Positions 61,590 through 64,000 of a stretch of DNA of 64,000 nucleotides are shown piece after piece. The DNA comes from Streptomyces graminofaciens (GTDB taxonomy: Bacteria > Actinomycetota > Actinomycetes > Streptomycetales > Streptomycetaceae). The notes under the pieces are model-generated. The model saw nothing but the letters and a program-made list of their open reading frames with translations. It had not been told where the DNA came from and did not search any database. Both the position numbers and the translations under genes were made by a program. The stretch covers positions 10,140,501-10,204,500 of the forward strand of contig NZ_AP018448.1 in NCBI RefSeq assembly GCF_030294945.1. Direction: 5' to 3'. The stretch's first letter is position 1; each line of letters starts with the position of its first letter.

Positions 61590-62788
61590 AGGAACGTGTG
61601 GCCCTCGCCGCGATACGTCGGCACGGTCGCCGTCACCTCGTCGCCCTCCACCAGGTGCAGCACGTCGAACCGCTCGCACAGCTCCCCGGCCTTGGCGTGC
61701 CGGAACCACACCTTGTCGCCGAGCAGCAGATCGTCCGCGGGCGCGCCCAGCAGCGGCGTCTGCACCTCGCCCGGGCCCTCCTGCGGGTCGTACTTCAGCC
61801 CCTCGGGCAGATACGGCACCGGCAGCCGGTCCCGGCCGGGCGCCCCGGAGGCGGGGTAACCACCGCCCAGGACCGTGACGACCCCGACCCCCGGACGCCG
61901 TACGACGGGCATGGCGAACAGCGCGGCCGGGCGCCCGCTGAACGAGGTGTAGTTGTCGAAGAGCCGAGGCACATAGAGCCCCGACCCGGCGCCGATCTCG
62001 GTGACCGAGTCCTCCGCCGCCGTGTGCTGCACACTGCCCGTGCCGCCGCCGTTGACGAACTCCAGGTCCGGCGCCACCGCCCGTACGGCACGCACCACTT
62101 CGGCCCGCCGCGCGGCCAGCTCTTTCTTCGCGGTGGCCTGCATCAGCCGCACCGCACGCGACCGGAACGGCCGCCCGGCCACCGAGTCGCCCACACCGGC
62201 GATGTGCCCCTCGTACGCCATGATCCCGACCAGCTTGAACCCCGGGCGCCCGGCGACGGCGCGGGCCATCCGGGCCACCTCGGCGGGCGAGTGCAGCGGC
62301 GACCGCAGGGCACCGACCCGCACCCGCCCCCCGAACAGCTTCAGCGAGGTGTCCAACTCCAGGCACACGCGCACCACTTCGGCACCACCGCGCCGGGAGT
62401 CGTCGATCAGCTGGAGCTGCGAGGGGTCGTCGACCATGACGGTGACGGCGGCGGCCAGCTTCGGATCACCGGCCAGCTCGGCGAAGGCCTCGCGGTCGGC
62501 CGACGGATAGGCGAGCAGGATGTCGTCGAACCCGGAACGCGCCAGCCACAACGACTCGTCGAGGGTGAACGACATGATCCCCTGGAAGCCCTCACGGGCC
62601 AGGACCCTCTCCAGCAGCGTCCGGCAGCGAACGGACTTGCTCGCGACGCGGATCGGCTTGCCGCCGGCCCTGCGCACGAGATCGTCGGCGTTCGCGTCGA
62701 AGGCGTCGAGGTCGACGATCGCGAGAGGCGCGTCGAGATGAGCGGTGGCCCGGTCGTAGCGGGCGCGGTCGGCGGCGCGGGCAGTCAT
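61586..62788 (-). CDS. PLP-dependent amino acid deaminase/aldolase (alanine racemase-like fold)
   Basis: A 400-residue fold-type III PLP enzyme of the D-threonine aldolase/D-serine dehydratase-like group. LAIVDLDAFDANADDLVRR starts the barrel, the Schiff-base Lys is in IRVASKSVRC, and the C-terminal beta domain includes a metal-type cluster (LLLGDKVWFRHAKAGELC). It probably acts on D-amino acids. The stop TAG (61588-61586) lies inside the terminal repeat of the miniature element, so the original C-terminus may have differed slightly. Confidence 0.87.
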   Translation of the reverse strand: MTARAADRARYDRATAHLDAPLAIVDLDAFDANADDLVRRAGGKPIRVASKSVRCRTLLERVLAREGFQGIMSFTLDESLWLARSGFDDILLAYPSADREAFAELAGDPKLAAAVTVMVDDPSQLQLIDDSRRGGAEVVRVCLELDTSLKLFGGRVRVGALRSPLHSPAEVARMARAVAGRPGFKLVGIMAYEGHIAGVGDSVAGRPFRSRAVRLMQATAKKELAARRAEVVRAVRAVAPDLEFVNGGGTGSVQHTAAEDSVTEIGAGSGLYVPRLFDNYTSFSGRPAALFAMPVVRRPGVGVVTVLGGGYPASGAPGRDRLPVPYLPEGLKYDPQEGPGEVQTPLLGAPADDLLLGDKVWFRHAKAGELCERFDVLHLVEGDEVTATVPTYRGEGHTFL

Positions 62789-63107
62789 GAACGAAGCCTG
62801 CCAGACATGATTACCGCAGGGTAGGGGGACGTTCCGGGCAGATGCCGCGGCAGGTGCGGACTGGTTCCCGCTGCACCGGCGTCAACCCGTAGAGTGACGC
62901 GCACGCAGGGACGACCTCGACGGGGATGCCGATCCGCTGCCACGGGTAGGGCTTGCCTGGGCTGTCGCCACAGGCGCGGCCTCGCCTGTGGTCCGGCCAC
63001 GGCCCGCCCGCGCCGGGGCCCCACCACACGCAACGACCGCTCTCCACAGGCGGTCGAACGCCCGGTCGACCCGCCGGGCGTCCCGGGTACGAGGAAACGG
63101 GGGGTGC
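62789..63107. other. 319-base divergent intergenic region
   Basis: No gene was seen. A perfect 9-bp hairpin CCACAGGCG/CGCCTGTGG (62968-62991) and a TAGAGT (62895) suggest a promoter with a structured leader for the rightward gene. Confidence 0.5.
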
Positions 63108-64000
63108 ATGAGCACGGAAGCGCGCCGCGCCTCCATCCCCCCGCGCCCACCGATACCGCCGGCCCAGGACGACATCGCCCCGCGCCACTCGCTCGACAGC
63201 GCGGAGGCATGGGACGCCACCTCGGCCCGAGGAGCCGCGGGCACGCCTTTGCAACGCCGGACACCCCGCCCGAGCGAGCCCGCACCGGAGCGGGGCGGAG
63301 AGCCCTCGCAGCCGAGGGATGCCACCTCAACCGTGCCTCTGCGGTACGACGCCGAGCCGCTGGGGGATTTTGCTTCCGCTCCGCCCTCGCGGTACGACGA
63401 CGTGCCGCCGACGGATTCCGCTTCCGCTCGGTCCCTGGCATACGACTCCAGACCGGCTGGGGGTTCATCGAACCAGGTCCCGCCCGGGAGGAGCTCGACG
63501 TCGGCGTCGATGCCCCGGCCGGTTGGCGCGCCCTCGCCAGGGGGGTCCGCTGCTGGGTCGCCGCCCGGGTCGGTTCGTGTGCCGTCGTCGGGCGGTGCGT
63601 CTGTCACGCCGCCGCCGCGGCCCGTTCGCGCGCCTGCGCCGGGGGGCACGTCCGCTGTGCCACCGGCCCGCCCGCTCGGTGATCCGTCGCCGGGCGGCAC
63701 GTCCGCTGCACCGCCGCCCCGGCCGGTCCGCGCACCGTCACCCGACAGCACCCCCACCGTGCCACGGCGCCCGGAGCGCCCGCCGGTGGTGGGTGGTACG
63801 CCCACATCGGGCGGATCCTCGGACCGCCGGCCCACCTCGGGTCCTGCGGCAGCCAAGGGCGATGCGCGGAACCCGCGGCGTCCCGGAGCGGCCACCGGCC
63901 CTGAGCCCTCGTACGACTTCACTGCGTCCAGTGGGCCAGAAGGCCGTGGTGGCTCCGACGGCCCCAAGGGACCGGCGGCTTTTCGCGACTCGGGGGAGCC
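63108..64000 (+). CDS. proline-rich low-complexity protein, N-terminal part
   Basis: An open frame from ATG 63108 runs off the window (297 codons). A purine-rich AGGAAACGGGGGG lies upstream. The sequence is disordered and Pro/Ser/Arg-rich, with degenerate repeats of about 20 residues (RPVRAPAPGGTSAVPPARP, RPVRAPSPDSTPTVPRRP) between about 140 and 230, and YD-containing segments spaced earlier (LRYDAEP, SRYDDVP, LAYDSRP). No signal peptide is visible. The rest of the protein, probably a folded domain, lies beyond the end. A long opposite-strand frame (62882-63967) has poorer composition and no sensible start, so I prefer the plus strand. Confidence 0.6.
   Translation, partial: MSTEARRASIPPRPPIPPAQDDIAPRHSLDSAEAWDATSARGAAGTPLQRRTPRPSEPAPERGGEPSQPRDATSTVPLRYDAEPLGDFASAPPSRYDDVPPTDSASARSLAYDSRPAGGSSNQVPPGRSSTSASMPRPVGAPSPGGSAAGSPPGSVRVPSSGGASVTPPPRPVRAPAPGGTSAVPPARPLGDPSPGGTSAAPPPRPVRAPSPDSTPTVPRRPERPPVVGGTPTSGGSSDRRPTSGPAAAKGDARNPRRPGAATGPEPSYDFTASSGPEGRGGSDGPKGPAAFRDSGE

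Noticed and set aside
62882..63967. 361-codon minus-strand frame opposite the proline-rich protein
   Set aside because: Gly/Arg-rich shadow composition, no plausible ribosome site, and it overlaps a better plus-strand gene.

Overview
The window is high-GC actinobacterial chromosome, almost certainly Streptomyces. Codon third positions are nearly all G/C, there is a complete Pup-proteasome locus, a four-gene conservon with a P450, and many TANNNT -10 boxes lie 6-8 bases before a start codon, as in leaderless promoters. From memory, the gene order resembles the S. coelicolor SCO1606-SCO1658 region. That comparison was not computed.

Layout. 1-6.6 kb: end of a peptide-binding lipoprotein, an orphan response regulator, a RecB-type iron-sulfur nuclease, a site-2 protease with a long disordered N-terminus, TrmI-type tRNA methyltransferase and a secreted protein. 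6.6-25.7 kb: ferredoxin, arc, dop, pup, prcB, prcA, a LacI/MFS pair, pafA, two FKBP prolyl isomerases, pafB and pafC, two small proteins, tatA, tatC and the helicase helY. 25.8-33.6 kb: allophanate hydrolase, a urea/guanidine carboxylase, two DUF1989 proteins and a TetR regulator, best read as guanidine degradation. 34-38.8 kb: a conservon (rarABCD-like) with a CYP157-type P450. 38.8-42.6 kb: an RluA-type pseudouridine synthase, then a more A/T-rich patch with gene remnants and an unrecognised 560-residue protein. 42.7-49.2 kb: an APC permease, N-formylglutamate amidohydrolase-like protein, serine hydrolase, siderophore-interacting protein under an iron box, and a 5'-3' exonuclease. 49.8-54.6 kb: XRE/cupin regulator, BtuF-like protein, TDT transporter, LysR regulator and an APH-like kinase. 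54.5-59.8 kb: gamma-glutamylation pathway (hydrolase, GntR, glnA4-type synthetase, aldehyde dehydrogenase, SDR), probably ethanolamine catabolism. 59.8-64 kb: DUF2510 protein, GNAT, a 181-bp miniature element, a PLP enzyme and the start of a proline-rich protein.

How the genes may work together. The most interesting signal is a promoter motif, TTGTCRGTG-N8-TANNNT, which is the mycobacterial RecA-independent DNA-damage promoter recognised by PafBC. Close matches with exact spacing precede the RecB-like nuclease, helY and the RluA-like enzyme. A partial match precedes pup-prcBA and a near match precedes the 5'-3' exonuclease. pafB and pafC lie in the same window, so this looks like a local damage-response mini-regulon joining DNA repair, proteasomal turnover and, unexpectedly, RNA modification.

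The second signal is a 22-bp palindrome in front of the guanidine/urea operon that recurs, with its flank, in front of the permease about 11.6 kb away. This suggests a split TetR regulon for uptake and degradation.

All functions are read from sequence by eye. No similarity search was run.
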